From the NCBI RefSeq assembly GCF_030581005.1, contig NZ_JAUQSX010000008.1, positions 124,001-188,000 of the forward strand: 64,000 nucleotides of DNA. Direction: 5' to 3'. The first letter of the stretch is position 1. Every line of letters starts with the position of its first letter. The stretch comes from Hymenobacter mellowenesis (GTDB lineage Bacteria; Bacteroidota; Bacteroidia; Cytophagales; Hymenobacteraceae). The position numbers and the translations under genes are program-made. Under the pieces are notes generated by a model. That model ran no database searches and was not told where the DNA came from. It saw only the letters and a list, made by a program, of their open reading frames with translations. Below, piece by piece: positions 8,330 through 18,191 of this stretch.

Positions 8330-10077
8330 GCGCTGGGTGCAGCGCCTTCTTCGTTAAGGAAATCGCGCACCAAGCCAAAGGCGCCTGGGAAACCGACGAG
8401 CGACAGGGCGGCGGGCTGGTCGTTCACATCGTGGTAAGCGGTGCTGCCGCCGCGCGTGTAAATGAAAAAGGCAGGCACACCGGCTTCGGAAAACGGGTAG
8501 TGGTCAGAGTTTGCGGCGCGGCCGCGGGCGGCCAGAGCGGGCAGGTAGTGGTGGGCGTTGTTGAGGGCCAGCAGGCGCTGGTAGGGCGCCTCAAACACGC
8601 GTCCATTCACCACGGTAGCGCCTTGCTCGCCGGTACCCAGCAGGTCGAGGTTGATAAGGAATTTGATGCTTTTGAGCGGGATGAGCGGGTGGGCCACAAA
8701 ATAGCTGGAACCCACCAAACCCGCTTCCTCGGCCCCAAAAAGCAGGAAGACCACCGAATAGGCGGGCCGGTTTTCGGGGCGGGCGTAGTGGGCGGCCAGT
8801 TCCAAGAGCAAGGCCACACCGCTGGCGTTGTCGTTGGCGCCGGGGAAGTACACGTCTTTGCCCATCATGCCCAGGTGGTCGTAGTGGGCCGATACGACGA
8901 GGAAGGAATCGGGCTGGGCGGTGCCGCGCACCACGGCCGCCAGATTCTGGGTTTGGTAGTTGCGCAGGAACTCTGCATCAATCGTAATCCCTACCGATGA
9001 AGCCGCCGCGCTGGGCTTGTTAAGTTCGACCGGCTGCAACAAAGGGTGCGGCAATGCCTCGATGCGAATGGCCGTGCCCGGCGCAGAGGCCAGCGAAGCG
9101 GTGAGTTTGGGCACTACGCTGATAATGGCCGCTGCGGAGTCGAGCCGGCTGAGGAGCCGGGCCGGCAGGTGCGCCGGCTGCTGCACGTAGCGGTCAAGCA
9201 TCGTCACACACCACGGCGTTTGGCGGGTGAAATCCATAAAGTAGGCCAGCCGGGTGGGCGTGACTACTGTCGCGCTATCCAGATAGCACATGACCTGATA
9301 TATTGGCAGATAACCTCCCGTCGAATGAGGCGCGGCAATGAAATCATGCCCGGCCCGCAGCCGGGTACGGCGGCCCAATTGTGGAAACCAGCTGCGGCTC
9401 AGCGCCAATTCCATCCGCCCCGGAAATGTGTTGACATCCAGCGTAAACGGCTGGGTGTAGTCGGGTGCCAGCGGCTCGAGTTTCAGTTCCTGCAGGCGGC
9501 CGCGCAGATAGGCAGCGGCCAGGTGCTCGCCCTGCTGCACGTAGCCGCGGCCGTGCATGGCCGGCGCCGCCAGCGCCTCAATGGTGGCGCGGGCGCGGGG
9601 CATGTCTTGGGCCGCAGCAGGCCCCGTCAGTATCACCACCAGCAACCCCAGCCCCCACCCGCGCCGTTGCAGCGCAGGCGTAGCCAGATGGGCTAGGCCC
9701 AGAGCCAAGGCCGTGCCGATGCTGTCGCTCAGCAGGTCGCTCCATTCGCCGTGGCGGTTGAAGGGTAGGGCCATTTGCAGGGCTTCGATGAGGGCGCCGA
9801 AGGCCGTGCAGCCCAGCAGCACCACCCAGCCGGCGTGGCGGGCCAGGCGGGGCCATCGGCGCTGGCGGCGCAACGAAAACCAGGCCAGCAACGCCTGCAC
9901 GGCAAAAAATGCGGCGTGCGCAAACGTGTCGAAGCTCAGCAGCTCCCACACGGGCTGGGTCGGCAGCTTATCGGCCGGGGCCAGGGTGAGGTAAAGCAAT
10001 AACGCCGCCCAACCAAGTGGCAGGACGGCGTAGGGTTTCGTATTGGTTGTCAGTTTGTCGTTGTCAGTTGTAGGCAT
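8314..10077 (-). CDS. Fusion of VanZ-like membrane domain and M28 metallopeptidase
   Basis: 587 residues from the ATG at 10075-10077; a start 11 codons upstream is possible but encoded in repeat sequence. Residues about 15-140 form a four-helix VanZ-like domain (PYAVLPLGWAALLLYLTL, HGEWSDLLSDSIGTALALG). Residues about 139-157 form a hydrophobic stretch ending GPAAAQ that looks exactly like a signal peptide. The rest is an M28 aminopeptidase-like domain with all zinc ligands visible: H398 in SAHYDH, D416 in GANDNASG, E450/E451 in GAEEAGL, D478 in NLDLLG, and a late His in AYHDVND. The peptidase would face the periplasm. It follows gcvH by about 60 bases. The fusion of two normally separate families is unusual. 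A missing stop codon between two ancestral genes is an alternative explanation. Confidence 0.85.
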   Translation of the reverse strand: MPTTDNDKLTTNTKPYAVLPLGWAALLLYLTLAPADKLPTQPVWELLSFDTFAHAAFFAVQALLAWFSLRRQRRWPRLARHAGWVVLLGCTAFGALIEALQMALPFNRHGEWSDLLSDSIGTALALGLAHLATPALQRRGWGLGLLVVILTGPAAAQDMPRARATIEALAAPAMHGRGYVQQGEHLAAAYLRGRLQELKLEPLAPDYTQPFTLDVNTFPGRMELALSRSWFPQLGRRTRLRAGHDFIAAPHSTGGYLPIYQVMCYLDSATVVTPTRLAYFMDFTRQTPWCVTMLDRYVQQPAHLPARLLSRLDSAAAIISVVPKLTASLASAPGTAIRIEALPHPLLQPVELNKPSAAASSVGITIDAEFLRNYQTQNLAAVVRGTAQPDSFLVVSAHYDHLGMMGKDVYFPGANDNASGVALLLELAAHYARPENRPAYSVVFLLFGAEEAGLVGSSYFVAHPLIPLKSIKFLINLDLLGTGEQGATVVNGRVFEAPYQRLLALNNAHHYLPALAARGRAANSDHYPFSEAGVPAFFIYTRGGSTAYHDVNDQPAALSLVGFPGAFGLVRDFLNEEGAAPSAKKSR

Positions 10078-10137
10078 CGAGGTATCGTGAACGCGACTTT
10101 GCACAAACAACTAACAACAACCAACTGAAACTAAAAA

Positions 10138-10518
10138 CTAGGCGCCCACCAGTTCGCCGTAGGTTTCGGCGGTGAGCAGGGATTCCAGCTCTTCGGGCTT
10201 GGCGATGGAAATTTTCACCATCCAGCCGTCGCCGTAGGGGTCGGAGTTTACGGTTTCGGGGGAATCGGCCAGCTTGCCGTTCACTTCGAGTACCGTGCCG
10301 GTGATGGGGCTGAACAGGTCCGAAACCGTCTTCACTGCTTCCACCGTGCCGAATACTTCGTGCTGGGCCACGTCTTTGTCGAGCGTGTCGATGTCGACGT
10401 ACACGATGTCGCCGAGCTCTTTCTGGGCGTGGTCGGTAATGCCCACGTAGGCAACATCGCCTTCAACGCGAATCCATTCGTGGTCCTTGGTATAATGCAG
10501 GGTGGCGGGCAGGTTCAT
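10138..10518 (-). CDS. gcvH: Glycine cleavage system H protein
   Basis: 126 residues, the normal size. It begins MNLPATLHYTKDHEWIRVEG and carries the lipoyl domain with the modified lysine K63 in FGTVEAVKTVSDL, and GELNSDP-type sequence SPETVNSDPYGDGWMVKI. It shuttles the methylamine group between the P, T and L proteins of glycine cleavage. The ATG at 10516-10518 was chosen because the longer frame upstream is translated from repeat DNA (residues such as HQPTTPPPHH). None of gcvP, gcvT or lpd is in the window. It lies between sprA (upstream, same strand) and the VanZ-M28 gene. Confidence 0.95.
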   Translation of the reverse strand: MNLPATLHYTKDHEWIRVEGDVAYVGITDHAQKELGDIVYVDIDTLDKDVAQHEVFGTVEAVKTVSDLFSPITGTVLEVNGKLADSPETVNSDPYGDGWMVKISIAKPEELESLLTAETYGELVGA

Positions 10519-10616
10519 AAGATGGTGGGGTGGTGGAGTAGTGGGTTGGTGGATTTGCCGGTCAAAAGTACGCAGCGAACTTCGCCAACCCACCAATCCA
10601 TTCATCCACCAACCCG
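10519..10616. repeat. G/T-rich word array with inverted partner upstream of gcvH
   Basis: The left part consists of TGGTGG, TAGTGGGTTGGTGGA-type words. The right part (10586-10620) carries their complements CCAACCCACCAATCC, CATCCACCAACCCGC. The two halves could pair over about 30 bases. The stretch separates the sprA stop codon from the gcvH start. A differently worded but similarly built array lies at 56101-56198. Confidence 0.6.
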
Positions 10617-13600
10617 CTACTGCGCCAGGCTGTACCGGAGCTGCACGCCGGCCTCGGTGGTGGAGTTGCGGAAGGCGTTGCTGATGCGCGGCGTGGTGAT
10701 GGTCTGGCTGTAGTAGAGCTGCAGGTTGAGGCGCGTGTTGAGCAGGTAGTCGACGGTGGGGCGCAGCTGCACGGTTTTCGAGCCGTTGGTGATGGTGCTG
10801 GTGCTGGTGCCCTCCGAGGGGGTTTCGCCATCGGCATTGCCGGGGTCGAAGGAGTTGTTGATGCTGCGCTGCACCGTGATGTTGTCGCGGATGCTGAGGT
10901 CGAGACGGGCGGTGAGGTTGTTTTTCAACACGCGCTGCTCGCCGCCCACCCGGAAGGGCAGCTTGAGGCTGTTGGTGGCGTAGCCGAAGCCCACCACCAC
11001 TTCATTGGTGTATAGCTCCGTGACCTGGGCGTTGGTGGTGTTCAGCACCACCGAGCGGTCGGTGCGGTATTCCAGGCGGCCGGTCATCTTGCTGATGGTC
11101 TGAAAATTAACCCCGATGAGCGGCGATAGGCGCTCCACAATGCTCACTTGGTTCACAATGTAGTACGGGATGTACTGCCCCGACGAGCTGGAGATGACGG
11201 CCACGCTGGGCTCGGCCGTGTACTGGTTCGAGGTGGTGTAGCTGCCCACGTTGTAGAGCGAGGAGTAGGCGTGGTTCAGCGTGAAAGTGCTGAAGTAGCG
11301 CTTGATGAGCGGCAGCTGCGCAAACCCGTTGTAGTCGACGCGCCAGTTGGGCAACGGCAGCATGGCAAACGGATTGAACTTGTCGGCCTTATAGCCGTCC
11401 GACGACTTGCCGTGGTAGGCGTCGTTGAAGCTCTGGATAAGCACGGCCTGCGAGTTGTAGCCGTAGCCGGTCAGGCTGCTAGCCGGGTTGGTGCGGCTGT
11501 CGGACGAAAGCTTTTCCTGTACGATTTTCCGGTTGGCCACGAACCGGTCGAAAGAGGCCGATTTTTCGCCGTTGGCACTCAAATCACCAAACAAGGTCTG
11601 GATGGTGACGGTGGACGTGCTGAACGAGCCCGAGCCCAGCGACTGCGGCACAATGTCCTCATTCAGCGGCTCCAGCGTGGTTTCGTTCACCTTGCGGCGG
11701 TAGTACGACTCGTTGTTGCGGGCCAGCTGCCGGCGGGCATCCACCTGAACGTTGAAGTCGCGGAAGGGCTCCAGGGTGGTGCGCAGCGTAAGCGTTTCGG
11801 TCAGCAGCGAGCTGAGGGCCGTGTTGAGGTACTGGCTCTGGTCGGTGTACCAGCCGCGGCTGCTGGCGATGCTGTACAGCTCCGGCAGGCTGTACTGCCG
11901 GCCCAGAATGAACGGGATGCCCGGCGCTAGGCCCATCTCATCGCCCACGCCGTAGTTTTCGAGGCCAAACAGCTTGGTTTTGGGCAGGTAGCCGGGCAGC
12001 AGCGTGCCGTTGGAGCGGGCGTAGGTGAAGTTGAGGGAGCGGGCCGTCATCAGCGAGCGCAGCACGGCTTTCACGAAGCGGTACTTCTCCTTGGTGGTAT
12101 CGGCCGGGGCCTTCACCACGTTGCGGCGGGCATCGCCGGGGGCGCCCCGGTTTTCCAGCTCCTCGCGCGGGCGGGCCTTCACGCTGGGCGGCGACGCGTT
12201 GTTGATGATGTTGAGAAACTTCACCTTGTTGTAGAGCTTCACCAGGTCAATCTTGCCGTTGGCGCTCAGCTCGGCGTTGTTCTGAATGGTGTTGCCCAGG
12301 TCGAGCACATAGGTGGTCGTGTCGATGGGGTCGGTGGGGTGCAGCAAGGCGCGCTGCCCGCGCGAGGCGGCCTGCCAGTTGTAGTTGGCCGAGTAGCGGG
12401 TGTCGGCGCTCAGCCAGTCGGTGAGCGGGAACTTGTCGAGCGGCAGGCGGTAGGTCAGGGCCGCCGTCTGGGTGAAGTTGGTGGTGCGGCCGCCGCGCAG
12501 CAGGTTTTGCTGCACCTGGTCGCGGTTGCGCACGGCCTCGTCGCTCACGCCGATGGTGCGGCCCGGGCCTTCGTCCACCACGCCCCGGTTGGTGGCGGTG
12601 TAGTCGAAAATCAGGCTCTTGGTCAGGTCCCACTTCAGGTCGTAAATCCGGCTGATGTAGAACGACTTCTGAATCACAGGCGCAATGCCGTCGGTGCTGG
12701 GCACCTCGCCCGGGTTCAGGATGCGCTGCAGAAACCGCTCGTTGTAGCGCCGGTCAATGTCGGTGCGGAACGAGAAGCGCGACGGCAGCGGCGTGAAGTT
12801 GATTTCCTTGAAAATCTTCAGGTACGGGTTGTCCAGGGCCTTGAAGTTGGCCAATGGCGTGTAGTTCTTGGGCGTGGTCTGGTACACGTAGGCCACGGCC
12901 GCCGTGTAGGCCTTGGTGTAATCGCGGTCGGTGCGGATGTCGGTGTGCAGGCGGTCGGTCAGCGAGTAGCTCAGGGCCACGTTTTCCACATCCCAGGGCT
13001 TGGGCTTGGCTACCGGCGCGCCGGGCTTGGGCTGGCCCCGCTCCTTGCGCGCGTTCAGCACCGAAATGCTGCGGCTGGTGGTCTGGTCAATCACCTTCTT
13101 GCGGTACTCGGCTTGCGCCGTCGCATTTTGCGTGTCCGAGCCTTTGTTGAATTTCAGCAGGCTCTGCTCCAGCTTGGTGTCGGGGTCCAGGGGGTCGTAG
13201 AGGGGCGTGCGGGTTTCCTGGCCAATTTGCAGCAGCACGGGCAGGCGCACGTTCAGCTGGGGTGGCAGGAACTTCTCGGCCGCCACAGTGGCGTTGAGGT
13301 CGCCCCGGAACACGTTGTCGATGGAGCGCTGCTGCACCTTGTCCTGCAATCCGCCGAAGCCCACGCTGGTGAAGCTGCCCGTGGCCGTGATGTTGGCCAG
13401 GTCGGCCATTTTCACGTTCAGGCGGGCCGTGGCCGCGTAGCCGGCCTGCTGCTCAAAGTCGAACACCCGGAACTCATCGGCCCACAGGTTCACGGTTTTC
13501 GAGGACGTGCTGGGGTCGGCGTTGTCGTTGAAAGGGTTCAGCACCCCAATCATCACGCCCTGCACGGCCGAGAAGTCGGGGTTGCCCACCACCGTAATGG

Positions 13601-16600
13601 TGGCGCCATTGGGCAGCGTCACGGTGTAGGGCACGTTCAGCGGCCGCTGGGGAATGGCCTGGTTGCGCTTGGCCTTGGCATCGATGAAGTCCTGAAACGA
13701 CACGTCGATGCGGTTGGCTTCGGGCCACACCTGGTTGGCCTTGTTCTCCTCCGAGCCCGTCACCTGGTTGATGTCCGTGAGCTGCAGCGGCAGCGAGTAC
13801 TCGTAGTAGTTCTGGGTGTAGTCGGTGCCGATGCGCAGGAAAGCGCGGGTATCGCCGCTGAGCGTGGTGCGGTCCTCGGTGTCGCCGTGTAGGAACATGC
13901 GCAGGCGCTTGTAGCGCAGCATGTTGATGGTCAGGTTTTTGTAGGCCGCCTTGGCGTAGCCGTCGCGCAGGTTGGTCACGCTCAGGCGCAGGCTCTGCTC
14001 GTTCTGCAGGCGCGAGGTGCTGCTGCTGCCGTACTCCTTGTCGCGCAGAATACCGGGCGGCGAGACGTATGGAATTTTATTCGTACCCACCGCCACGGCC
14101 AGGCCGTTTTCCTCCACGCTCACCGTCGAGATACTGAAAGCGTCGGCGTCGGTGAGCTGGTTGGTTGGCAAATTGCCGCCCTGGCCGCTGTCCACAATCC
14201 GGTAGTTGAAGCGGCGCCACTGGTTGGCCACAAACTGCGGCTGCACCATGCGCAGCACCACGGGTTCGGTCCAGTTGGTCATGTACATGCGCAGAAAGCG
14301 GATGGACTTGAAGCCGAACGCCTGGTTGTTATTGCCCCGAATGGCCGTGAAGCCGTCCCGAATCGGAATGCGGAACTGGTACCACGTCACTTGGTCGCCG
14401 TTCACGGTGTTCGTCACCTTGTCGATGATGTAGTTCGAGCCCACGTCGAGGTCGCCGGGCTGGGCGCCCAGCCGAATACGGTACTCGTAGTAGCGCTCCA
14501 CGTCCTGCACCACGTTGTCGCGGTTCAGGTCTTCCTTGTCGGGATAGGCCGTCGAGCTGAGCTGGCTGTTTTCGGGCGAATTGCCGTCGTAGCCATCGTA
14601 GTTTTTGTAGCGGCCCAGCAGCTTGGTGTTGGTTTGGTCGTAGCTCGGGTCGAGGTGGTGGCGGAAGTCATCGGCCGAGGGGTCGGGCAGGCTTTGGTAG
14701 GCCGGGCCATACGGAATTTCGGGGGCCGCGGCGGTGGCTTTGGCCCGCTCGCCGTCGTTGTTCAGGCCGTCGAGGCCCACGTCCTGGGCGGCGCGGGCGC
14801 CCGGCGAGGCGTTGAAGGCATCGGTCAGGAACTGCTGGCGCGATACGATGCCGTAGGGCGTGGTGGCCGTCAGGCCGGTCGGGTCCACGCCGGGCGCGGG
14901 CAGGCCGTTCTCGAACTCGTACTGGCTGTTGTCCTTCAGCACGTCCTCGCTCACGTTGCCGAGGTTGATGATGAGGTCGCCGCCGGTGGTGTTGGGCGCG
15001 TCGTTGCCGTCCTGGTCGGTGATGTTCACCCGCTCGGCCGGCGCGCTCGGGTTCGTCGCCTTTAGAAACGGGTCCATCATCCAGAACTCCAGGTACTCGA
15101 TGTTGGCGTTGTCAAAGTCGGTATCGAAGGTGATGGCCCGGCTCACCCCCGCGAAGTTGTTGACGTTGAGCCCCGGCTGCGTGGGGTTCAGCCGCTTGCC
15201 GTCGGCGCTCACGTTCGGGTTGTAGTTGTAGGCGCCCCGCTCGTTGGGGTAGTAGGCCATGTCGAAGGTGTACTCGAAGCCGTTGCCCGTCGAGCCCAAA
15301 TCCTTGTTTGGAAACACCTCGTCGCGCTTCACCCCGCGCACGTAGTGGTTGTTCAGGTCGGCCGCGCTGATGTTGCCGGGCACGTTGGGGCCGCCGGTGT
15401 AGTAGCTCTGGTCGATGGTGTACCAGGCCAGCTTGGCGCGCTGGTAGTTGTAGCCCAGGCCCACGGCCGCGCTGCTGGCCTGCGGCAGCGGCGTGCTGGC
15501 CAGGCGCCAGGCCGGAATGCTGGCCAGCCCGCCCAGCGTGTAAGGCGTGCGCGCATTCTCAAAGTCATCGACGTACGACACGCCGTTCTCGCCGTTGCCC
15601 AACTGCGAGCGGCCCGGCAGCAGCTTGGCAAATTCCCCGCTGAAGGCAATGGTCGAAATCTCCTTCGTCGACACGAAGGGCAGCATGTCGAGGTACTTGG
15701 TCAGCACCCGGCTGTCTTTCCGAATGGCGCCATCCAGGCCAATGAGCGTGTTGTTGCCCGGCTCGTCGCCAATGTTCACGCGGTTGATGCCCGGCGCCTG
15801 GTTTTCCAGCAAATGCAGGGCCGTGCCGCCGATGGTCACGTCGTTGTTCAGCTTATAGTCGAGGCGCACGCCCACCAGCTTGCGCGGCTGCACCTGCACC
15901 AGCGCATTCTTCTCAAAGCTCACCTTCAGCTCATTGGCCGAGTTGAGGTAGGCCGGATTCAGAATTTTCACCTTGGCCTGGTCGTAGAATACCTGGTAGT
16001 CCACGCCCTCGGTCAGCAGCGTCGAGCCCGACGTGACGCGCACCGACCCCTGCGCAATGCCGATGCCCGGCAGGTTGATTTCGTCGGAGCTGGAGCCACC
16101 CTGGAAGCGCCCGCGCAGGAAGAACTTGTCCTTCTCCTGCACCTGCTGGGCGTCGCTCTGCGTCTGGTTGTACAGTTCCTGGTAAACGTATTTGGTAATG
16201 TTATCGGGCTCGCCCGCAAACTGGGTTTGCAGGTAATTGCCGAACGGCTGCACGTTCGGGAAAATGATTTTACCCAGCTCCGGGTCGATGGTCACGCCCG
16301 GGAAGTAGTCGAAGTTGCCATCCGGCAGCTTGTCGTTGTTGGAATTCACGTGGTCGAGGTTCAGCACCTCAATCAGCGGCCGATTGGCAATGCGGGCGCC
16401 CTCCTTCAGCGAAATCAAATCGACGCCGGTAGCGTCGTCCTTATAAATAATCTGGAGCTGGAAGTTGTCGCGCTGCAACTGCGAGGCGTTCAGGGGATAG
16501 ATGTTTTTCATCATCAAATCCCAGGTCGGCGTGTTGCGCGTCAGCAGGTTGGGATTGTTCGGGTTGGCCGCCGGGTTGGCCAGGCCCACGCCGGGGTTGC

Positions 16601-18191
16601 TGGCGCGCAGCATCTTCAGGAAGATGACCTGGTCGGGGGTCACGTTGTTGTAGTCACCCGACAGCTCGCCCACTTTGTAGGTCTGGCCATTAAAGATGTA
16701 CTCGTAGCTCACGCCCAGTACCTGGTCGGGCAGCAGGGCGGTGTTCAGCGAGATGTAGCCGAGCTGGGCGTTGAAGGTGTATTCGCGGGTGTCGAGCTTG
16801 CGGGCCCGCACCCGTTCGTAGTCGATGTTTTTCAGCAGGCCCTGCGCGCCCTGCAGATAGTTGTCCACACCTAGGTTGTCGCGGCTGCCGGCGGCACCGG
16901 TCACCGCTCCAAACAGCCGGTTGGCCTCGTTCTTGGCCGGCGTCTGAATGGTGGGATTGCCTAGGCTGTATTTACTCTGATAGAGCCGGAACGGCTCGGC
17001 CAGGTCCATCAGCGTCACCACGTTGCGCAGGCTTTCGGTGGTGCGGTTGTCGTTGGTCACGTACACCTCCAGGCGGTTGATGGTCACGCCGCTCTGGATG
17101 GTGGGCAGGTTGCGCAGGGCCTGGTCGTACCGGTCGCGGAAGAACTGCGACAGAAAAAAGTGCCGGTCCTTCTCGTACTGGCTGGCCTTGATTTCATACT
17201 GCCGGCTCTGCGCCCCGTTCTGGATGCGCACTTCGTCGGCGGTGCCGCGCACGGTAGCGGCCACGGCCGTCACGCCCAGCTTGCCAAACTGTAGCTGCGT
17301 CTTGATGCCGAACAGGTTCTGGCCGCCCTGCACCAGCGAGTTGGTGAGCGGCAAACTCACGTTGCCCAAATCCACCTTCCGGATGATGTCCGTTTCCTCA
17401 CCGGCGTAATCGAACTTCATCTGGTTGTCGAAGTCGAACGAGGCTTTGGTGTCGTAGTTGAACACCAGCTTGAGCTTGGTGCCAATGGCGCCCGTCAGGT
17501 TAACGTTGATGTTCTGCTCAAACAAAAAGTCGCCCACGCTCTGCTGGCGCAAGGTCAGGGCTGGGTTTTCGTTCTTGTTAAAGCGGGCCCCAAACTTGAG
17601 CGTCACCGAGCCCGCCGGCCGGATGTCCACGTAGCTGCCCCCGAAAATGCGGTTGGCAATGGGCCCGAGGTAAATCTTGGGAATCAGGCGCTGGGCCTGC
17701 GGCGTGCCGGGCGCGGCAGCCGGGCCCGTAATGCCGCCCTTGGCCTTCTGGCGGTAGTAGTCGGCCACGGCCTGACGGCGCTGGTACTCCTCGTACTGCT
17801 TGTAGGTGAGGGCGCTGGGGTCGCGGTAGTCGATGTCGGAGCCAATTTTCTCCTGCACCTGCACTTTTTGCAAGCTGTCGTCAACCGTGACGCCCAGTTT
17901 TACGTTCTTAGGCAAGGGCAGCACCAGCGGCGACTCGCGGCGGTGCGGCCCGAAGGGGCTACCCGGCCGGTCGTGGGCCCGTACTCGGGGCCGTTTGCTG
18001 GGCTTGTAGGGGCCCGTGGTATCGGCCACCGCGCCCTTGGGGCGAGGGGTATCCTGGGCCAGGGCCCGGCTGGCGCGCAGCCACAAGCGGCCGAGACGCG
18101 GCGCCGCCACAGGCGAGGCCTGGGCCCACCACGTCAGCAACGACGCAACCACAACTACCGACGCGGGGAGTAATTTCTGACCGGATTTCAA
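10617..18191 (-). CDS. sprA: Type 9 secretion outer-membrane translocon SprA/Sov
   Basis: A 2524-residue protein, in the size range of SprA of gliding Bacteroidota (about 2400). SprA forms the very large beta-barrel through which type 9 secretion cargo leaves the cell. The N-terminus has a signal-like segment (KLLPASVVVVASLLTWWAQASPVAA). Characteristic stretches include KIYLGPIANRIFGGSYVDIRP, VTLKFGARFNKNENPALT, the repeated NVNLTGAIGTKLKLVFNYDT region, GNGENGVSYVDDFENARTP and a C-terminal barrel ending RYSLAQ. The only suitable start is TTG at 18189-18191; no in-frame ATG precedes the signal peptide. gcvH follows on the same strand and ruvA lies upstream. Other type 9 genes are outside the window. 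Confidence 0.95.
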   Translation of the reverse strand: MKSGQKLLPASVVVVASLLTWWAQASPVAAPRLGRLWLRASRALAQDTPRPKGAVADTTGPYKPSKRPRVRAHDRPGSPFGPHRRESPLVLPLPKNVKLGVTVDDSLQKVQVQEKIGSDIDYRDPSALTYKQYEEYQRRQAVADYYRQKAKGGITGPAAAPGTPQAQRLIPKIYLGPIANRIFGGSYVDIRPAGSVTLKFGARFNKNENPALTLRQQSVGDFLFEQNINVNLTGAIGTKLKLVFNYDTKASFDFDNQMKFDYAGEETDIIRKVDLGNVSLPLTNSLVQGGQNLFGIKTQLQFGKLGVTAVAATVRGTADEVRIQNGAQSRQYEIKASQYEKDRHFFLSQFFRDRYDQALRNLPTIQSGVTINRLEVYVTNDNRTTESLRNVVTLMDLAEPFRLYQSKYSLGNPTIQTPAKNEANRLFGAVTGAAGSRDNLGVDNYLQGAQGLLKNIDYERVRARKLDTREYTFNAQLGYISLNTALLPDQVLGVSYEYIFNGQTYKVGELSGDYNNVTPDQVIFLKMLRASNPGVGLANPAANPNNPNLLTRNTPTWDLMMKNIYPLNASQLQRDNFQLQIIYKDDATGVDLISLKEGARIANRPLIEVLNLDHVNSNNDKLPDGNFDYFPGVTIDPELGKIIFPNVQPFGNYLQTQFAGEPDNITKYVYQELYNQTQSDAQQVQEKDKFFLRGRFQGGSSSDEINLPGIGIAQGSVRVTSGSTLLTEGVDYQVFYDQAKVKILNPAYLNSANELKVSFEKNALVQVQPRKLVGVRLDYKLNNDVTIGGTALHLLENQAPGINRVNIGDEPGNNTLIGLDGAIRKDSRVLTKYLDMLPFVSTKEISTIAFSGEFAKLLPGRSQLGNGENGVSYVDDFENARTPYTLGGLASIPAWRLASTPLPQASSAAVGLGYNYQRAKLAWYTIDQSYYTGGPNVPGNISAADLNNHYVRGVKRDEVFPNKDLGSTGNGFEYTFDMAYYPNERGAYNYNPNVSADGKRLNPTQPGLNVNNFAGVSRAITFDTDFDNANIEYLEFWMMDPFLKATNPSAPAERVNITDQDGNDAPNTTGGDLIINLGNVSEDVLKDNSQYEFENGLPAPGVDPTGLTATTPYGIVSRQQFLTDAFNASPGARAAQDVGLDGLNNDGERAKATAAAPEIPYGPAYQSLPDPSADDFRHHLDPSYDQTNTKLLGRYKNYDGYDGNSPENSQLSSTAYPDKEDLNRDNVVQDVERYYEYRIRLGAQPGDLDVGSNYIIDKVTNTVNGDQVTWYQFRIPIRDGFTAIRGNNNQAFGFKSIRFLRMYMTNWTEPVVLRMVQPQFVANQWRRFNYRIVDSGQGGNLPTNQLTDADAFSISTVSVEENGLAVAVGTNKIPYVSPPGILRDKEYGSSSTSRLQNEQSLRLSVTNLRDGYAKAAYKNLTINMLRYKRLRMFLHGDTEDRTTLSGDTRAFLRIGTDYTQNYYEYSLPLQLTDINQVTGSEENKANQVWPEANRIDVSFQDFIDAKAKRNQAIPQRPLNVPYTVTLPNGATITVVGNPDFSAVQGVMIGVLNPFNDNADPSTSSKTVNLWADEFRVFDFEQQAGYAATARLNVKMADLANITATGSFTSVGFGGLQDKVQQRSIDNVFRGDLNATVAAEKFLPPQLNVRLPVLLQIGQETRTPLYDPLDPDTKLEQSLLKFNKGSDTQNATAQAEYRKKVIDQTTSRSISVLNARKERGQPKPGAPVAKPKPWDVENVALSYSLTDRLHTDIRTDRDYTKAYTAAVAYVYQTTPKNYTPLANFKALDNPYLKIFKEINFTPLPSRFSFRTDIDRRYNERFLQRILNPGEVPSTDGIAPVIQKSFYISRIYDLKWDLTKSLIFDYTATNRGVVDEGPGRTIGVSDEAVRNRDQVQQNLLRGGRTTNFTQTAALTYRLPLDKFPLTDWLSADTRYSANYNWQAASRGQRALLHPTDPIDTTTYVLDLGNTIQNNAELSANGKIDLVKLYNKVKFLNIINNASPPSVKARPREELENRGAPGDARRNVVKAPADTTKEKYRFVKAVLRSLMTARSLNFTYARSNGTLLPGYLPKTKLFGLENYGVGDEMGLAPGIPFILGRQYSLPELYSIASSRGWYTDQSQYLNTALSSLLTETLTLRTTLEPFRDFNVQVDARRQLARNNESYYRRKVNETTLEPLNEDIVPQSLGSGSFSTSTVTIQTLFGDLSANGEKSASFDRFVANRKIVQEKLSSDSRTNPASSLTGYGYNSQAVLIQSFNDAYHGKSSDGYKADKFNPFAMLPLPNWRVDYNGFAQLPLIKRYFSTFTLNHAYSSLYNVGSYTTSNQYTAEPSVAVISSSSGQYIPYYIVNQVSIVERLSPLIGVNFQTISKMTGRLEYRTDRSVVLNTTNAQVTELYTNEVVVGFGYATNSLKLPFRVGGEQRVLKNNLTARLDLSIRDNITVQRSINNSFDPGNADGETPSEGTSTSTITNGSKTVQLRPTVDYLLNTRLNLQLYYSQTITTPRISNAFRNSTTEAGVQLRYSLAQ

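Noticed and set aside
10519..10605. Longer N-terminus of the glycine cleavage H protein
   Set aside because: It would be translated from the word array. H proteins start close to the MNLPATLHYTKDHEW segment.
12339..13892. 517-residue plus-strand frame inside sprA
   Set aside because: Composition is typical of antisense frames (V, G, R, Q-rich) and sprA on the other strand is well supported along its whole length.
15345..16874. 509-residue plus-strand frame inside sprA
   Set aside because: No recognised motif, biased composition, and fully overlapped by sprA.
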